The notes: generated by a model not told the origin, from the letters alone. A stretch of DNA of 49,996 nt from CAZYBG01 sp964645155 (GCA_964645155.1 CAZYBG010000015.1:1-49996), one strand, 5' to 3'. Shown: positions 25,721 to 36,221, counted from the stretch's first letter. Made by a program: numbers and translations.

Positions 25721-27121
25721 TCAGCCCTCCTCTGGGGTCAGGTGGCGGGCAAGCCAGCGGGCGGTGCGCAGCAGGCGGCCGTCTTCGCCCCGGCGGCCGA
25801 CGAGCTGGACGCCGATCGGCAGGCCGTTCGCGGCCTCGAGGAGCGGCAGCGTGACCGCCGGATGGCCGGTCATCGTCCAGAGGCCGTTGAAGACCGCCGA
25901 GCCGGTCGAGCCGAGGCCGGCCGGCGCGGGCCCGGGCGCGGCCGGGCAGAGGATCGCGTCGGCGCGCCCGAGGATCTCGTCGATCCCGGCGCGGAACACC
26001 CGCTGCCAGTCGAGCGCGGCGAGGTAGTCCTTGGCGCCGATGCCGCGGCCCTCGTCGAGCGCGGCGCGCAGTTCCGGCGAAAGCGCCGCGTCGGGCCGGT
26101 CGTGGCGGTGGTAGGCATGGGCCATCTCGGCGTAGTTGATGCGCTGGCGCAGCGCCGCGGCGTCGTCATAGGCGCGCGGCAGCGGCGCCTCGAAGCACTG
26201 CTGGCCGAGATGGCCGGCAAGCTCGGCGAAGGCGTCGCGGGTGTCGGCCCCGGCCTCGGCGAAGCCGGGCAGCGCGACGAAGGCGAACATCGGCGTGACC
26301 GGCGCCGCGGACCCCGCGATGTCGCCGAGGCGGGGGGCGGGCGCGGGCGCGGTGGCGGGGTCGGCCGGGTCGTGGCCGAAGAGGCACTCGGCGAGCAGCG
26401 CGGCATCCTCGACGTCGCGGGCGAAGACGCCGACGGTGTCGAGCGTCGCCGACTGCTGCAGGATGCCGGTGCGGGGGATCGCGCCGAAGCTGGGCTTGAA
26501 GCCCACGCAGCCGCAGAACGCCGCGGGGCGGATCACCGACCCGCCGGTCTGCGTGCCGACGGCCAGCGGCGCCATCCCCGCCGCCACCGCTGCGGCCGAG
26601 CCCGAGGACGAGCCGCCGGGCGTGTGCGCGGGGTTCGCGGGGTTGCGCGTCGGGCCGGGGTGGAGGAAGGCGAGCTCGGCCGTGACGGTCTTGCCGAGGA
26701 TCACCGCGCCCTCGGCCTTGAGGCGGGCGACGATCCAGGCGTCCTTCGACGGCAGCCTTCCGGCCTCGAGCGCGGTGCCGCATTCGGTCGGGATGCGGGC
26801 GGTGTCGATCACGTCCTTCAGCGCCACCGGCAGGCCGTGGAGCCGCCCGAGCGGGCGGCCGGCGGCGCGGTGGGCGTCGAGCGCCGCCGCCTGCTGCCGC
26901 ACGAAGGCGGCATCGTGCCAGGCGAAGGCGCGGATTTCGGCCTCGCGTGCGGCGATCGCGGCGAGGAACGCCTCGGCCACCTCGGCGGCCTTGACCTCGC
27001 CCCGCGCGATCCGGGCGCGCATCTCGCGCGCCGGCAGCGCCCGCAGCGCGGCGAGGCGGGCCTCGCCGGCGCTGGCGCCGCCGTGGCGGGCGCCATCGGG
27101 CCGGGCGGCGGCCGCGGTCAT
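25721..27121 (-). CDS. Amidase (amidase signature family)
   Basis: The 466-residue enzyme carries the Ser-cisSer-Lys triad: Lys in LPVALKDVIDTA, cis-Ser in HTPGGSSSGSAAAVAAG and the nucleophile in VGTQTGGSVIRPAAFCG. Length and motifs fit a GatA-like or general amide hydrolase. The ATG at 27121 overlaps the DctM stop as ATGA. The frame is open further upstream inside dctM, but that is a shadow. Co-transcription with a TRAP importer suggests hydrolysis of the imported amide or peptide-like compound. It is not obviously the tRNA amidotransferase subunit because gatB/gatC are absent. Confidence 0.9.
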   Translation of the reverse strand: MTAAAARPDGARHGGASAGEARLAALRALPAREMRARIARGEVKAAEVAEAFLAAIAAREAEIRAFAWHDAAFVRQQAAALDAHRAAGRPLGRLHGLPVALKDVIDTARIPTECGTALEAGRLPSKDAWIVARLKAEGAVILGKTVTAELAFLHPGPTRNPANPAHTPGGSSSGSAAAVAAGMAPLAVGTQTGGSVIRPAAFCGCVGFKPSFGAIPRTGILQQSATLDTVGVFARDVEDAALLAECLFGHDPADPATAPAPAPRLGDIAGSAAPVTPMFAFVALPGFAEAGADTRDAFAELAGHLGQQCFEAPLPRAYDDAAALRQRINYAEMAHAYHRHDRPDAALSPELRAALDEGRGIGAKDYLAALDWQRVFRAGIDEILGRADAILCPAAPGPAPAGLGSTGSAVFNGLWTMTGHPAVTLPLLEAANGLPIGVQLVGRRGEDGRLLRTARWLARHLTPEEG

Positions 27122-28545
27122 CGCGTCGAGGCGCCGTAGAGCGCCTCGGGCAGCGAATAGACGATGCCGGGGAAGATGTAGACCAGCGCCATGCACATGA
27201 AGACCATGAACACGAAGGGCATGCAGCCGGCGAAGATCTCGGTCAGGCGGACCTGCGGCGGCGCGATGCCCTTGAGGTAGTAGGCGCTCATCGCCATCGG
27301 TGGCGTCAGGAACGAGGTCTGCAGGTTCAGCGCGACGAGGATGCCGAAGAACAGCGGATCGACCCCGAAGAGCGGCAGCAGCGGCAGGAAGATCGGCACG
27401 AAGATGATGATGATCTCGGACCATTCGAGCGGCCAGCCGAGCAGGAAGATGATGAGCTGCGCCAGGATCAGGAACATCAGCGGCGTGAGGTTCAGCCCCT
27501 CGACGAACTCGGCGATGATGTGTTCGCCGCCGAGATAGGAGAACACCGCCGAGAAGGTGTAGGAGCCGACGAAGAGCCAGCAGACCATCGCCGTCGTCCG
27601 TACGGTCAGGTAGACGCTCTCGCGCATCCGCTCCCAGGTCATCGCGCGGTAGGCGAAGGCCAGCAGGATGCCGCCGAGCGCGCCGATCGCCGCGGCCTCG
27701 GTGGGCGTGGCGAGCCCGAAGAGGATCGAGCCCAGCACCGCGAGGATCAGCACCGCCAGCGGCAGGAACGACTTCAGGAGCATGACGGTCAGCTGTGCGA
27801 TCGGCACGTCCGGCACCTCCTCCTTCGTCGGCTTCGGCGCGATCGAGGGCTGCAGGATCGACCGGCCGACGACGTAGACGATGTAGAGCCCGACGAGGGT
27901 GAAGCCGGGCAGCAGCGCGCCGGCATAGAGCCGGACCGCCGAGATGCCGGACGCCGCCGCGTAGACGATCAGCATGATCGAGGGCGGGATCAGGATGCCG
28001 AGGGTGCCGCCGGCGCAGATGATGCCCGCGGCGAAGGAGTGGTTGTAGCGCGCCTTCAGCATCTGCGGCAGCGCCAGCAGGCCCATCAGCGTCACCACCG
28101 CGCCGACGATGCCGGTGGCGGTCGCGAAGAGCGCGCAGGTGAAGAGCGCGGCGACCCCCATCGAGCCCGGCACGTTCCGGGCGGCGATGTTGAGCGTGCC
28201 GAAGAGCTTGTCGACGATGTTGGCGCGTTCGACGATGTAGCCCATGAACAGGAACAGCGGCACCGCCGTCAGCACCTCGTTGGCCATCACCGTGTAGGTC
28301 TGGTTCACGAACAGGTCGAAGATGCGGTTGTTGAAGAACCCCTCAAGCCAGAGGGTGGTGCTGTCCCACCAGCCCGCGGTCTCGTCGAGCCGGTTGAACG
28401 ACCGCCACATCCGGTCGGCCTCGAAATAGGCGTAGTAGCCAAAGCCGATGCCCATCGCCATCAGCGTGAAGGCGATCGGAAAGCCGAGAAACACCATCAC
28501 GATGAAGATGCCGAGCATCAGGAGGGCGACCTGCGGGTCGGTCAT
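27118..28545 (-). CDS. dctM: TRAP transporter large permease (DctM)
   Basis: The 475-residue membrane protein has about twelve to thirteen helices and the DctM signature CAGGTLGILIPPSIMLIVYA (near residue 180) plus a conserved LFMGYIVERANIVDKLF. The loop around residues 40-75 (RMWRSFNRLDETAGWWDSTT) is longer than in DctM of C4-dicarboxylate systems and is usual for the mannitol/chloroaromatic subgroup. ATGA overlap with dctQ. It imports an organic acid-like solute driven by sodium or proton flow. Confidence 0.9.
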   Translation of the reverse strand: MTDPQVALLMLGIFIVMVFLGFPIAFTLMAMGIGFGYYAYFEADRMWRSFNRLDETAGWWDSTTLWLEGFFNNRIFDLFVNQTYTVMANEVLTAVPLFLFMGYIVERANIVDKLFGTLNIAARNVPGSMGVAALFTCALFATATGIVGAVVTLMGLLALPQMLKARYNHSFAAGIICAGGTLGILIPPSIMLIVYAAASGISAVRLYAGALLPGFTLVGLYIVYVVGRSILQPSIAPKPTKEEVPDVPIAQLTVMLLKSFLPLAVLILAVLGSILFGLATPTEAAAIGALGGILLAFAYRAMTWERMRESVYLTVRTTAMVCWLFVGSYTFSAVFSYLGGEHIIAEFVEGLNLTPLMFLILAQLIIFLLGWPLEWSEIIIIFVPIFLPLLPLFGVDPLFFGILVALNLQTSFLTPPMAMSAYYLKGIAPPQVRLTEIFAGCMPFVFMVFMCMALVYIFPGIVYSLPEALYGASTR

Positions 28546-29126
28546 ACATGGCCTCCGGTTTCGGCTTCATGGGCCTTCTTGATGAGGATGTCCTCGGTTT
28601 CCATCACGTCCGCCTCGGCCTCGATCCACTGGTTGGTGCGGATCGCGATGATGCAGCGGAAGACCTGGGCGATGCCCTGGATCACGAGGAGGATGCCGGC
28701 GGCGACGATCACCGACTTGAACTGGAAGATCGGGATGCCGGCGGGGCTGTTCACGCTGACCTCGCCGTAGCCCCACGAGCGCGATGCGTATTTCCAGCCC
28801 GCGAAGATCAGCGCGAAGACGCCGGGAAAGAAGAACAGGAAGTAGAGCACGAGATCGACCGCGCCCTGGGTCCGCGGCTGCCAGGAACGGTAGAGGAAGT
28901 CGCCGCGGACATGCTGGCCGCGGCTGAGCGTGTAGGCGCCACCCATCATGAACAGCGTGCCGTACATGATGAACGACACGTCGAACGCCCAGGGCGTCGG
29001 GCTGTTGAAGAGGTAGCGGACGACGACCTCGTAGCTGGTGCCGAGCGTCATCAGCACGATCAGCCAGGCGAAAGCCTTGCCGAACCAGGCCGACACGTCG
29101 TCGGCGAAGCGGATGTAGCGGATCAT
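28542..29126 (-). CDS. dctQ: TRAP transporter small permease (DctQ)
   Basis: The 194-residue protein has four helices, with the family segment RYLFNSPTPWAFDVSFIMYGTL (written in the family as YxFNxPxxWxxE/D; the segment begins near residue 37) and GGAYTLSRGQHVRGDFLY. It contacts DctM to form the membrane unit. The C-terminal Glu-rich tail (EAEADVMETEDILIKK) is cytoplasmic. It is separated from the receptor gene by an 89-base gap holding a hairpin. Confidence 0.9.
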   Translation of the reverse strand: MIRYIRFADDVSAWFGKAFAWLIVLMTLGTSYEVVVRYLFNSPTPWAFDVSFIMYGTLFMMGGAYTLSRGQHVRGDFLYRSWQPRTQGAVDLVLYFLFFFPGVFALIFAGWKYASRSWGYGEVSVNSPAGIPIFQFKSVIVAAGILLVIQGIAQVFRCIIAIRTNQWIEAEADVMETEDILIKKAHEAETGGHV

Positions 29127-29164
29127 CGGCCGGCGGTCCCCCCGTCCCTCGGTCCCTTGAAGAA

Positions 29165-29190
29165 GCCCGGCAGGACGGATCCTGCCGGGC
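29165..29190 (-). terminator. Hairpin between dctP and dctQ
   Basis: GCCCGGCAGGA and TCCTGCCGGGC form a perfect 11-bp stem with a four-base loop; on the minus strand it is followed by TTCTTC, a weak pyrimidine tract. It lies 26 bases after the dctP stop. It probably stabilises the receptor mRNA or terminates part of the transcripts, giving more receptor than permease. Confidence 0.7.
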
Positions 29191-29215
29191 CGCTCCTGTC
29201 AGGACGTGCCACGGC

Positions 29216-30355
29216 TCAGAGGGCGAGCTTGCCCGGGAAGTAGTGGTCGTAGGCGAGCGCGTAGTCGGGCGCGTTCATCAGCTCGTAGTAGGTCACCCGC
29301 TCGACCCAGGCGCGCTGGCTGTCGAGCACGCGCTTCATGAACTCGTCGGCCTCGAGCGTCGGGATCAGCTGGTCCCACGCCGCGATCTGCGCGTCGAGGA
29401 TTTCCTTGGAGGTGCGGTGGACGGTCACGCCAGCCTCGTTCTGCAGCTTCTGCAGGTCGGCGGAATAGTTGTCCATCGCCTTGGCGGTGTTCGCGGTCGA
29501 GGCGGCCTCGACGGCGTATTTCAGGATCGCCTGCAGGTCCGGCTCCAGATCCTCGAAGAAGCTCCGGCTGAACAGGAACTCGAAGCTCTCCGAGGCCTGG
29601 TGATAGGAGGACAGGTAGTAGTTCTTCGCCACGTCCGCGGCGCCGAACCGGCTGTCGGAGGTCGGGTTGTTGAACTCGAACGCGTCGATCACGCCGCGCT
29701 CCATCGCCGGGACGATCTCGCCGCCCGGAAGCTGCGCGACCGACATGCCGAGCGCCTGCATCAGGTCGGCGGCAAGGCCGACGGTGCGGTACTTGAAGCC
29801 CTGCAGCTCGGCGACCGTGCTGACCGGCTCCTTGAACCAGCCGAACGGCTGGGCGTACATCGGGAAGCCCATGAAGCCCACGATGTCGAGGCCCATGATG
29901 TCCTGGGTGAGCTCGCGGTAGAACTCCGCGCCGCCGCCGGCATGGAACCAGCCGAGCATGGTGGTGGCCGAGCCGCCGAACACCGGCCCGGTGCCGAACA
30001 GCGAGGCCGCCTTGTTCTTGCCGTACCAGTAGACCGGCACCGAATGGGCGGCATCGAGTACGCCGTCGTTCACCGCGTCAAGCACCTGGAAGGCGCCGAC
30101 GACCGCGCCGGCCGGCAGCAGGTCGATCGTGATGCGGTTGTTCGACATCTCCTGCACGCGGTTCGCGTAGTCCTGCGCGAATTCCTGCCAGATGTCCGAG
30201 GCCGGCCACGAGGTCTGCATCTTCAGCACCACGGGCGACTGCGCGAGCACCGCCGGCGCAGCGAGCGCGCCTGCGGCCGCGGCGGTTCCGCCGACCGCGC
30301 CCCTGCGCAGAAACGAGCGCCGCGAATACGTTGATTGTCCACCGGAAGTGGTCAT
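29216..30355 (-). CDS. dctP: TRAP transporter substrate-binding protein (DctP family)
   Basis: The 379-residue receptor has a twin-arginine signal: YSRRSFLRRGAVGG followed by a hydrophobic Ala-rich core and APAVLAQ. The mature part begins VVLKMQTSWPASDIWQEFA. It resembles the TakP/mannitol-chloroaromatic subgroup (PAGAVVGAFQVLDAVNDGV, GWFHAGGGAEFYREL, FEFNNPTSDSRFG), whose known ligands include 2-oxo acids. The minus strand has AAAGGGAGGGAGG just before the ATG. A clear promoter and a palindrome lie upstream. The amidase downstream hints at an amide or acyl-amino-acid substrate. Confidence 0.9.
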   Translation of the reverse strand: MTTSGGQSTYSRRSFLRRGAVGGTAAAAGALAAPAVLAQSPVVLKMQTSWPASDIWQEFAQDYANRVQEMSNNRITIDLLPAGAVVGAFQVLDAVNDGVLDAAHSVPVYWYGKNKAASLFGTGPVFGGSATTMLGWFHAGGGAEFYRELTQDIMGLDIVGFMGFPMYAQPFGWFKEPVSTVAELQGFKYRTVGLAADLMQALGMSVAQLPGGEIVPAMERGVIDAFEFNNPTSDSRFGAADVAKNYYLSSYHQASESFEFLFSRSFFEDLEPDLQAILKYAVEAASTANTAKAMDNYSADLQKLQNEAGVTVHRTSKEILDAQIAAWDQLIPTLEADEFMKRVLDSQRAWVERVTYYELMNAPDYALAYDHYFPGKLAL

Positions 30356-30409
30356 GGTCGTCCTCCCTCCCTTTTTGATGCCACCTGACCGCGGCAGCTT
30401 GCCACAGCC

Positions 30410-30437
30410 ACTATAGCGGCCCGCCCCTGCATGGCAA
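30410..30437 (-). promoter_or_regulatory. Promoter of TRAP-amidase operon
   Basis: On the minus strand: TTGCCA (30437-30432), 16 bases, TATAGT (30415-30410), about 55 bases before the dctP ATG. Both boxes are close to the sigma-70 consensus, among the best in the window. Confidence 0.7.
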
Positions 30438-30442
30438 GTGTT

Positions 30443-30459
30443 GGTCAGGTTTCCTTACC
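30443..30459. promoter_or_regulatory. 17-bp palindrome upstream of dctP promoter
   Basis: GGTcAGGtttCCTtACC is symmetric at twelve of its outer positions and lies 5 bases upstream of the -35. A matching arm ACCTGACC occurs at 30383-30390, downstream of the transcription start, forming an 8-bp inverted pair with GGTCAGGT at 30443-30450, 60 bases apart. This suits a dimeric regulator such as a GntR-type repressor with an auxiliary site. No regulator gene adjoins. Confidence 0.5.
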
Positions 30460-30659
30460 ACGCCGGGCGGCACTGGTCGGCAGGTGGAGGCGGCGGCCAC
30501 CGGGCGGGCAGAGCTGCCCGGTTTGGCGGCAGATGTCCGACAGCCGGGCGAGGTTCCGCGCGCCGCCGGCACGGCAAAGGTTGCCGAGCGGTGCGCCCGC
30601 GGCATATAGCGCTAACGCCCGGCGGCGGATGCCGCCGTGAGTCGAGGCAAGGGACAGGC
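30460..30659 (+). promoter_or_regulatory. glgP upstream region and promoter
   Basis: TTGCCG (30581-30586), 18 bases, TATAGC (30605-30610) form a putative promoter about 50 bases before the glgP ATG. Further upstream CGGGCAG-AG-CTGCCCG (30505-30520) is a perfect 16-base dyad of unknown role. No gene is visible in the remaining sequence. Confidence 0.5.
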
Positions 30660-33032
<2,373 letters not shown>

Positions 33033-33104
33033 CGGCGGCCGCCCCGCCCGCCCTTGCAAGCCCGCCTTGCGCCCCGGCGACGCGCAAGTCAGTGTCGCGG
33101 CCGG

Positions 33105-33153
33105 CACGGGCACGGGCATGGTCACGGGTATGGTCACGGGCATGGTCACGGGC
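33105..33153 (+). repeat. 12-bp tandem repeat before murD
   Basis: ATGGTCACGGGY occurs three times in direct succession from 33118, preceded by two extra CACGGG hexamers (33105, 33111). CACGGG therefore recurs five times at steps of 6 or 12 bases. All units are multiples of three and leave several frames open (His-Gly or Met-Val-Thr-Gly repeats). No promoter is evident in 33033-33182. Confidence 0.85.
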
Positions 33154-33182
33154 GGGTGCGGGGCCGAGATGGGGGCGGGTCG

Positions 33183-34583
33183 ATGATTCCGGTCAGGGGA
33201 TACGAAGGCCGCAGGGTAGCGGTGCTCGGCCTCGGACGGTCGGGCCTCGCCGCCGCGCGGGCGCTTGCCGCCGGCGGGGCCGAGCCGGTGCCGTGGGACG
33301 ACAGCCCCGAGGCGCGGGCCAGGGCCGAGGCCGAGGGCCTCGCGACGACCGACCTGACCCGCGACCGCGCCTGGGAGGGGGTTGAGCTGCTCGTCACCTC
33401 GCCCGGCATCCCGCATCTCTACCCCGCGCCGCACCCGGTGATCGCCCGGGCCTGGGACGCGGGCGTGCCGGTCGACAACGACATCGGCCTCTTCTTCCGC
33501 TCGTTCGCGGCGCCGGACTGGGACGGGTTCGACACCGCGCCGCGGGTGATCGCGGTCACCGGCTCGAACGGCAAGTCGACCACCGCGGCGCTGATCCACC
33601 ACCTGCTGCAGGAGCACGGCATGCCGAGCCAGCTCGGCGGCAACATCGGCCGCGGCGTCCTCGACCTCGACCCCGCGACCGACGGCATGGTGGTGGTGCT
33701 GGAGCTGTCCTCCTACCAGACCGACCTCGCGCGCGCGCTCACGCCCGACATCGCGGTCCTGACCAACCTCTCGGCCGACCACCTCGACCGCCATGGCGGC
33801 ATCGGCGGCTACTTCGCCGCCAAGCGGAGGCTGTTCGCCGAGGGCGGCCCCGACCGCGCCGTGATCGGCGTCGACGAGGCCGAGGGGCGCTATCTTGCCA
33901 ACCAGATGGCCGAGGCGCCGGGCGACGACCGGGTGATCCGCATCTCCGTGGGCGCGAAGCTCGACGGTCCGGGCTGGGCGGTGTTCGCCCGCAAGGGCTT
34001 CCTCGCGGAATGGCGCAAGGGCCGGCAGGTCGCCTCGATCGACCTGCGCGGCGTGGCGGGCCTGCCCGGCGCGCACAACCACCAGAACGCCTGCGCCGCA
34101 TATGCCGCGACCCGGGCGCTGGGCCTGCCGCCGAAGGCGATCGAGGCGGCGTTGCACAGCTTCCGGGGCCTGCCGCACCGCAGCCAGCGGGTCGGCGAGC
34201 GCGGCGGCGTTGTCTTCGTCAACGACAGCAAGGCCACCAATGTCGACAGCGCCGCCAAGGCGCTGCAGGCGTTCCCGAAGATCCGCTGGATCGCCGGCGG
34301 TCTCGGCAAGGAGGGTGGGATCGCCGCGCTGCAGCCGCATCTGGGCGCGGTGGTCAAGGCCTACCTGATCGGCCATTCGGCGCGCGACTTCGCGCTGCAG
34401 CTTGGGCAGACCCCGCACGAGATCTGCGAGACGATGGCCCGCGCGGTGGCCCGTGCCGCCGAGGAAGCCGAGCCGGGCGAGACGGTGCTGCTGGCGCCGG
34501 CGGCGGCGAGCTTCGACCAGTACCCGAACTTCGAGAAGCGCGGCGAAGACTTCCTGGCCGAGGTCGGCAAGGTGATCGGCTGA
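33183..34583 (+). CDS. murD: UDP-N-acetylmuramoyl-L-alanine--D-glutamate ligase
   Basis: The 466-residue cytoplasmic ligase adds D-Glu to UDP-MurNAc-L-Ala. Motifs: N-terminal LGLGRSGLAAARAL, ATP loop AVTGSNGKSTTAALI (about 125), ELSSYQT, NLSADHLDRHG and the C-domain VNDSKATNVDSAAKAL. ATG 33183 gives the family N-terminus; the frame is open to 33054 upstream through the repeat, but that His-Gly-rich leader has no counterpart in the family as I know it. murD normally lies among mraY, ftsW and murG; none is here, and a decayed map gene follows. The protein appears intact. Confidence 0.95.
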   Translation: MIPVRGYEGRRVAVLGLGRSGLAAARALAAGGAEPVPWDDSPEARARAEAEGLATTDLTRDRAWEGVELLVTSPGIPHLYPAPHPVIARAWDAGVPVDNDIGLFFRSFAAPDWDGFDTAPRVIAVTGSNGKSTTAALIHHLLQEHGMPSQLGGNIGRGVLDLDPATDGMVVVLELSSYQTDLARALTPDIAVLTNLSADHLDRHGGIGGYFAAKRRLFAEGGPDRAVIGVDEAEGRYLANQMAEAPGDDRVIRISVGAKLDGPGWAVFARKGFLAEWRKGRQVASIDLRGVAGLPGAHNHQNACAAYAATRALGLPPKAIEAALHSFRGLPHRSQRVGERGGVVFVNDSKATNVDSAAKALQAFPKIRWIAGGLGKEGGIAALQPHLGAVVKAYLIGHSARDFALQLGQTPHEICETMARAVARAAEEAEPGETVLLAPAAASFDQYPNFEKRGEDFLAEVGKVIG

Positions 34584-34628
34584 GGCCCCGCCCCCACCCC
34601 CAGCGCGGCGCGCGGCGGGGGCGGGGCC
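34584..34628 (+). terminator. GC-rich hairpin after murD
   Basis: GGCCCCGCCCCC starting directly after the murD stop pairs perfectly with GGGGGCGGGGCC (34617-34628), a 12-bp stem with a 21-base GC-rich loop. There is no U-tract, so it would pause or protect rather than act as a textbook terminator. Confidence 0.5.
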
Positions 34629-34743
34629 GACCGGGGCGCTGTTCGGTTCGGGCGGCGGCGTCCGGGGCGGCGGCAGCGGGGCGGGACAAAGCCGTCGCGC
34701 GGTGCTAGTGCCGTGGAACTGCCATGACGCCGATGAGGCCACG

Positions 34744-35248
34744 ATGACGATCACGCACCAGGACGAACTGGATGGCCTGAAGAAGATCGGCCGGATCGTC
34801 GCCAACACCAGGCACACCATGGCAGCGGCGATGGAGCCCGGCATCACGACAAGGGAACTCGATGCCATGGGCCGCGCGTTGCTGGAGCGGCAGGGCGCCG
34901 TCCCGGCACCGCATGCCACCTATGGCTTTCCGGGTGCCACCTGCATCAGCGTCAATCAAGAGATCGCGCATGGCGTCGCCGGCGACCGCAGGCTTGCCGA
35001 GGGCGACCTCGTGAACATCGACGTCTCCGCGTCGCTGAACGGGTATTTTGCCGATACCGGGGCGACGTTCCGCCTGGGGCCGGTGCCACCTGCCCTCGAC
35101 CGGCTCTGTCGCAGGGCGGTATGTGGGCGACGCCGGGCGCCGAGGATGACTGGACGCTCGACAGCACGCCGGAAGCGCCGGTCGTGCGATACGACATGCG
35201 GTGGTGGCGACCCGCCGCGGTGCGATCATCCTGACACTGCCGGGTTGA
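34744..35248 (+). pseudogene. map: Methionine aminopeptidase pseudogene (internal deletion, frameshift)
   Basis: Residues 1-123 read as a type I methionine aminopeptidase, including EPGITTRELD, HATYGFPGATCISVNQ, metal-site region IAHGV (His76) and Asp93 and Asp104 in NIDV and ADTGATF. After DRLCR (about 35110) the homology stops and resumes in another frame at LSQGGMWATPGAEDDWTL (35106 on), which matches the family C-terminus. About 85 residues, holding the other metal ligands, are missing. The C-terminal part is broken again: TACGA-CATGCGGTG at 35190-35203 lacks one base relative to Tyr-Glu-His-Ala-Val; beyond it VVATRRGAIILTLPG and a TGA at 35246 are still readable. CTGTCGC at the junction could be deletion microhomology. 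The product cannot be an active peptidase. Confidence 0.85.
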
Positions 35249-35357
35249 CGCCCGACTGGCAGGTTGGCGGGACGGAGGGAGACGTTGAGATGTGCGTTCG
35301 TGTGCCGGCCTTTGCGGAAAGCACGCGACAATGCAGGGCAATCGGCCAGGGTGACAC

Positions 35358-36035
35358 ATGCAGACTTTGACGCGGTGGTGGCCGGTGACCTATGATTTCG
35401 GCCTGATCAGGTCGGATATCGACACGGTTTCGGCAACTGAAGCCAAGATGTACAAGGATGCCGATCTGATGGTCACGGCAACCTGCTTGTCGGGCTCGCT
35501 GGAAGATTGCTTTTCGATGCTCTTGCCACTGTCATTCCCCCCGACGAAGGAGATGTTCCTCGCGACAACTTTCGGCTGGACAGCTTTCTTCCGCAATTCC
35601 ACGCGCGGCTCGGACCCCTCCTTTCCAATGCTCAAACTGTCACAGGCCCTTGGCGTCATGGCCCTTCGCGCCTGCGTGACCCCGGCGAGCGCACGTTATC
35701 GGGGGGTGATCTTGGAAGTGTACGACACCCCGCAGGCCGGAGGGACCGAATACGGATATCGCCGCAGCATCGCCGCCGTGAACGACGGCGGCCGGTGGAT
35801 GTTCGAACAGTCGGGCGCCCCGTTCGCCTTTGAAGACACCGCGCGGTACGACGCACGCAAGAAGCGTGACCGCTTCACTGCGGACATGCTTTTCTTCTAT
35901 CTCGAAGGTCTCGGAGTTCCGCGTCTCTCGGACGAGACGCTTCAGCCCGACGGGAATTGCAGGGGCCTGCTGCTGGCGCGGCCGGCGGATGACCGCTTCC
36001 CGACATACTCGCTTGAAGAGGCGAAAGCGCTGTAG
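35358..36035 (+). CDS. Unknown protein, atypical composition
   Basis: The 225-residue product is not recognised. No signal peptide or membrane helix is evident; a hydrophobic stretch CFSMLLPLSFPP occurs near residue 50. Notable segments are TFGWTAFFRNST, YGYRRSIAAVNDGGRWMFEQ (the second near 135-155) and RYDARKKRDRFTADMLFFYL. Aromatic-rich, mixed beta/alpha composition with a late KKRDRFT-type motif resembles small stand-alone immunity-type proteins, but that is only an impression. Third-base GC is clearly lower than in neighbours, suggesting transfer. ATG 35358 is preceded by CAGGG; another ATG at 35448 is possible, since a strong promoter lies inside the first 13 codons. Confidence 0.6.
   Translation: MQTLTRWWPVTYDFGLIRSDIDTVSATEAKMYKDADLMVTATCLSGSLEDCFSMLLPLSFPPTKEMFLATTFGWTAFFRNSTRGSDPSFPMLKLSQALGVMALRACVTPASARYRGVILEVYDTPQAGGTEYGYRRSIAAVNDGGRWMFEQSGAPFAFEDTARYDARKKRDRFTADMLFFYLEGLGVPRLSDETLQPDGNCRGLLLARPADDRFPTYSLEEAKAL
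35367..35396 (+). promoter_or_regulatory. Near-consensus promoter inside unknown gene
   Basis: TTGACG (35367-35372), 18 bases, TATGAT (35391-35396) is the closest match to the sigma-70 consensus in the window. If used, transcription would begin near 35403 and translation of the unknown gene would start at the in-frame ATG 35448, shortening it by 30 residues. Confidence 0.5.
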
Positions 36036-36072
36036 GAGTTGGCGGCGACGCAAGGCGGACTTTCGCGCGTCG

Positions 36073-36089
36073 TCCGGCATTGCGCCGGA
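36073..36089 (+). terminator. Hairpin after unknown gene
   Basis: TCCGGC-ATTGC-GCCGGA, a 6-bp perfect stem with a five-base loop 38 bases after the stop. No U-tract follows. It may end transcription of the island. The rest of 36036-36193 contains no gene that I can support. Confidence 0.35.
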
Positions 36090-36193
36090 TGGGCGCCGAA
36101 GCCGGCATACCCGCGGCTGCCGGGCCTGACCGGTCGGGCCTGGCGCGCGTTCGGGTGCGCCGCCCCGGCCGCCGCCCGCGGCGACGGCCTCGC

Positions 36194-36221
36194 TTGACCC
36201 GGCGCCGGGGCCGTGCAGCAT
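36194..36221 (+). promoter_or_regulatory. Putative promoter of moxR
   Basis: TTGACC (36194-36199, preceded by GC) with CAGCAT (36216-36221) after 16 bases. The -35 is of the strong CTTGAC type; the -10 is 3/6. The moxR start follows 26 bases later with a strong ribosome site GGAGGAGG at 36235-36242. Confidence 0.45.

Noticed and set aside
33054..33182. His-Gly-rich leader of murD
   Set aside because: It comes from the 12-bp repeat, lacks a ribosome site and has no counterpart in MurD.
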